A stretch of DNA of 64,000 nt from Corynebacterium atrinae. GTDB taxonomy: Bacteria; Actinomycetota; Actinomycetes; Mycobacteriales; Mycobacteriaceae. Shown here in pieces: positions 63,100-64,000 of the stretch. Location of the stretch: contig NZ_CP046977.1 in NCBI RefSeq assembly GCF_030408455.1, positions 2,232,001-2,296,000 of the forward strand, in the 5' to 3' direction. The notes below the pieces were generated by a model. It was not told the DNA's origin. It saw only the letters and a list, made by a program, of their open reading frames with translations, and did not search any database. Position numbers and translations under genes: made by a program. Within the stretch, counting starts at the first letter, position 1. The number at the start of each line of letters is the position of its first letter.

Positions 63100-64000
63100 G
63101 TGTCCACGTTGACTGAGAAGTTCGCGGCTTTCCTCACCGGTTCGGGCCGGATCGCGACAATCGACGCCGCTAAGGCTGCCCCGCCGCCCTCCCCGCTGGC
63201 TCCTATTGATCTGACGGATCACACGCAGGTGGCGGCGGTGATGGATTTGGCGGCGCGGATTGGCGATATTTTGTTGTCTTCGGGGACGTCGAATTCGGAT
63301 ACGAAGGCGCAGATTCATGCGGTGACGTCGGCGTATGGTCTGCATTATTGCCATGTGGACATCACGATGAACACGATCACGATCTTCACCAATATTGGGC
63401 ACACGCGGAAGACTCCGGTGAATGTGTTCCGGGTGGTGCGGAAGATGACGATGGATTTTTCCAAGTTGTCGGAAGTGGACCGGTTGATTCGTTCGATTCA
63501 GGCTGGTGCCACGCCGCCGGAGGTGGCGGAGCGGATTCTCGATGAGTTGGCTGCCGCCCCCGCGCAGTATGGGACGTGGACTTCCATCATGGGGTGGGGG
63601 TTGATGGGTGGCGCGGTCGCGGTCATGCTCGGCGGTGGTTGGTTGGTGGCGGCGACGGCGTTTGCTACGTCGAGCCTCATCATGGCGATGAACACGTGGC
63701 TGGGGCGCAAGCAGCTGCCGACGTTTTTCCAGAATGTGTTTGGCGGGATCGTCGCTACGCTGCCGGCGGCGGTGATCTATTCGCTAGCAGCGGAGTTGGG
63801 TGTGCGGATTACGCCGTCGCAGATCATCGCGTCGGGCATCATTGTTCTGTTGGCGGGTTTGACCTTGGTGCAGTCCTTGCAGGACGGGATTACGGGGGCG
63901 CCGGTGACGGCGTCGGCACGCTTTTTTGAAACGATGTTGTTTACCGGGGCGATCGTCGCCGGGGTGGGTATTGGTATTTCGCTGACGGCGATGATGGGGA
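63100..64000 (+). CDS. thrE: Threonine/serine exporter ThrE, C-terminus beyond window
   Basis: The first 300 residues of ThrE, which exports threonine and serine across the membrane. Conserved stretches DAAKAAPPPSPLAPIDLTDH, RIGDILLSSGTSNSDTKAQ, VDRLIRSIQAGATPPEVAE and LAGLTLVQSLQDGITGAPV match C. glutamicum ThrE closely. The cytoplasmic N-terminal domain precedes the first membrane segments (from about residue 165). GTG 63100 lies 8 nt after TAGGGT (63086-63091), so the mRNA is leaderless. Confidence 0.96.
   Translation, partial: MSTLTEKFAAFLTGSGRIATIDAAKAAPPPSPLAPIDLTDHTQVAAVMDLAARIGDILLSSGTSNSDTKAQIHAVTSAYGLHYCHVDITMNTITIFTNIGHTRKTPVNVFRVVRKMTMDFSKLSEVDRLIRSIQAGATPPEVAERILDELAAAPAQYGTWTSIMGWGLMGGAVAVMLGGGWLVAATAFATSSLIMAMNTWLGRKQLPTFFQNVFGGIVATLPAAVIYSLAAELGVRITPSQIIASGIIVLLAGLTLVQSLQDGITGAPVTASARFFETMLFTGAIVAGVGIGISLTAMMG

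Overview
The window is a high-GC chromosomal segment of a Corynebacterium species. The evidence is the gene order murA, ramA, cysK, cysE near the left end; then cat, dusB, phoU, pstBACS and mshD; a purine cluster (purM/F, purL/Q/S, purC/B/D); and phoS/phoR, pqo, a TetR-controlled exporter, ddh and a truncated thrE on the right. The same backbone is known from C. glutamicum (established knowledge, recalled, not searched). Mycothiol synthase, meso-diaminopimelate dehydrogenase, ThrE and RamA are strong genus markers. Many genes have a TANNNT -10 box 6-9 nt before the start codon, so leaderless mRNAs are common.

Layout. 1-3.6 kb: MurA (partial), the acetate regulator RamA with a palindrome in its leader, cysteine synthesis (cysK, cysE) and a small acetyltransferase. 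3.7-4.7 kb: tRNA-Phe, tRNA-Asp, a 618-bp spacer with a large inverted repeat, an identical second tRNA-Asp, and tRNA-Glu. 4.8-12.2 kb: a variable region where C. glutamicum carries sucCD. It holds CsoR, a DCC oxidoreductase, a CDF transporter, a MmcQ/YjbR protein, an unknown protein, a two-gene subtilase/AAA-ATPase module resembling the IetAS anti-phage/plasmid-stability system, an IS3 remnant, an integrase remnant and tRNA-Lys. 12.4-21.5 kb: succinyl-CoA/acetyl-CoA:CoA transferase (cat), dusB, and the phosphate system phoU | pstB-A-C-S, then mshD.

21.5-46 kb: cell-envelope and housekeeping genes (DUF2993, lipid kinase, nitrobindin-like, pabC, ygfZ) interleaved with the purine genes. Accessory insertions are an HNH/DUF222 endonuclease with a palindromic leader and a BLUF photoreceptor gene. 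The BLUF gene is interrupted by an amber codon exactly at the position of the functional tryptophan.

46-64 kb: hydrolase and ferredoxin; a TetR-ABC exporter cassette followed by an internally deleted ferredoxin copy; an esterase; a stand-alone TrpB; PhoS/PhoR (regulator of the pst genes at 16-20 kb); a MerR-TipAS regulator; a DSD1-like PLP enzyme; pyruvate:quinone oxidoreductase; an exporter with TetR repressor and a clear promoter-operator; a UMF1 transporter; ddh; an amber-interrupted small antitoxin-like gene; a 21-bp perfect inverted repeat; tRNA-Thr; and thrE running off the end.

Functional themes: acetate/pyruvate metabolism (RamA, Cat, Pqo), phosphate starvation (PhoSR, Pst, PhoU), purine synthesis, and a defence/mobile region. 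The best candidates for unusual biology are the IetAS-like pair, the amber-split BLUF gene, the tRNA-associated inverted repeats and the replacement of the sucCD position.
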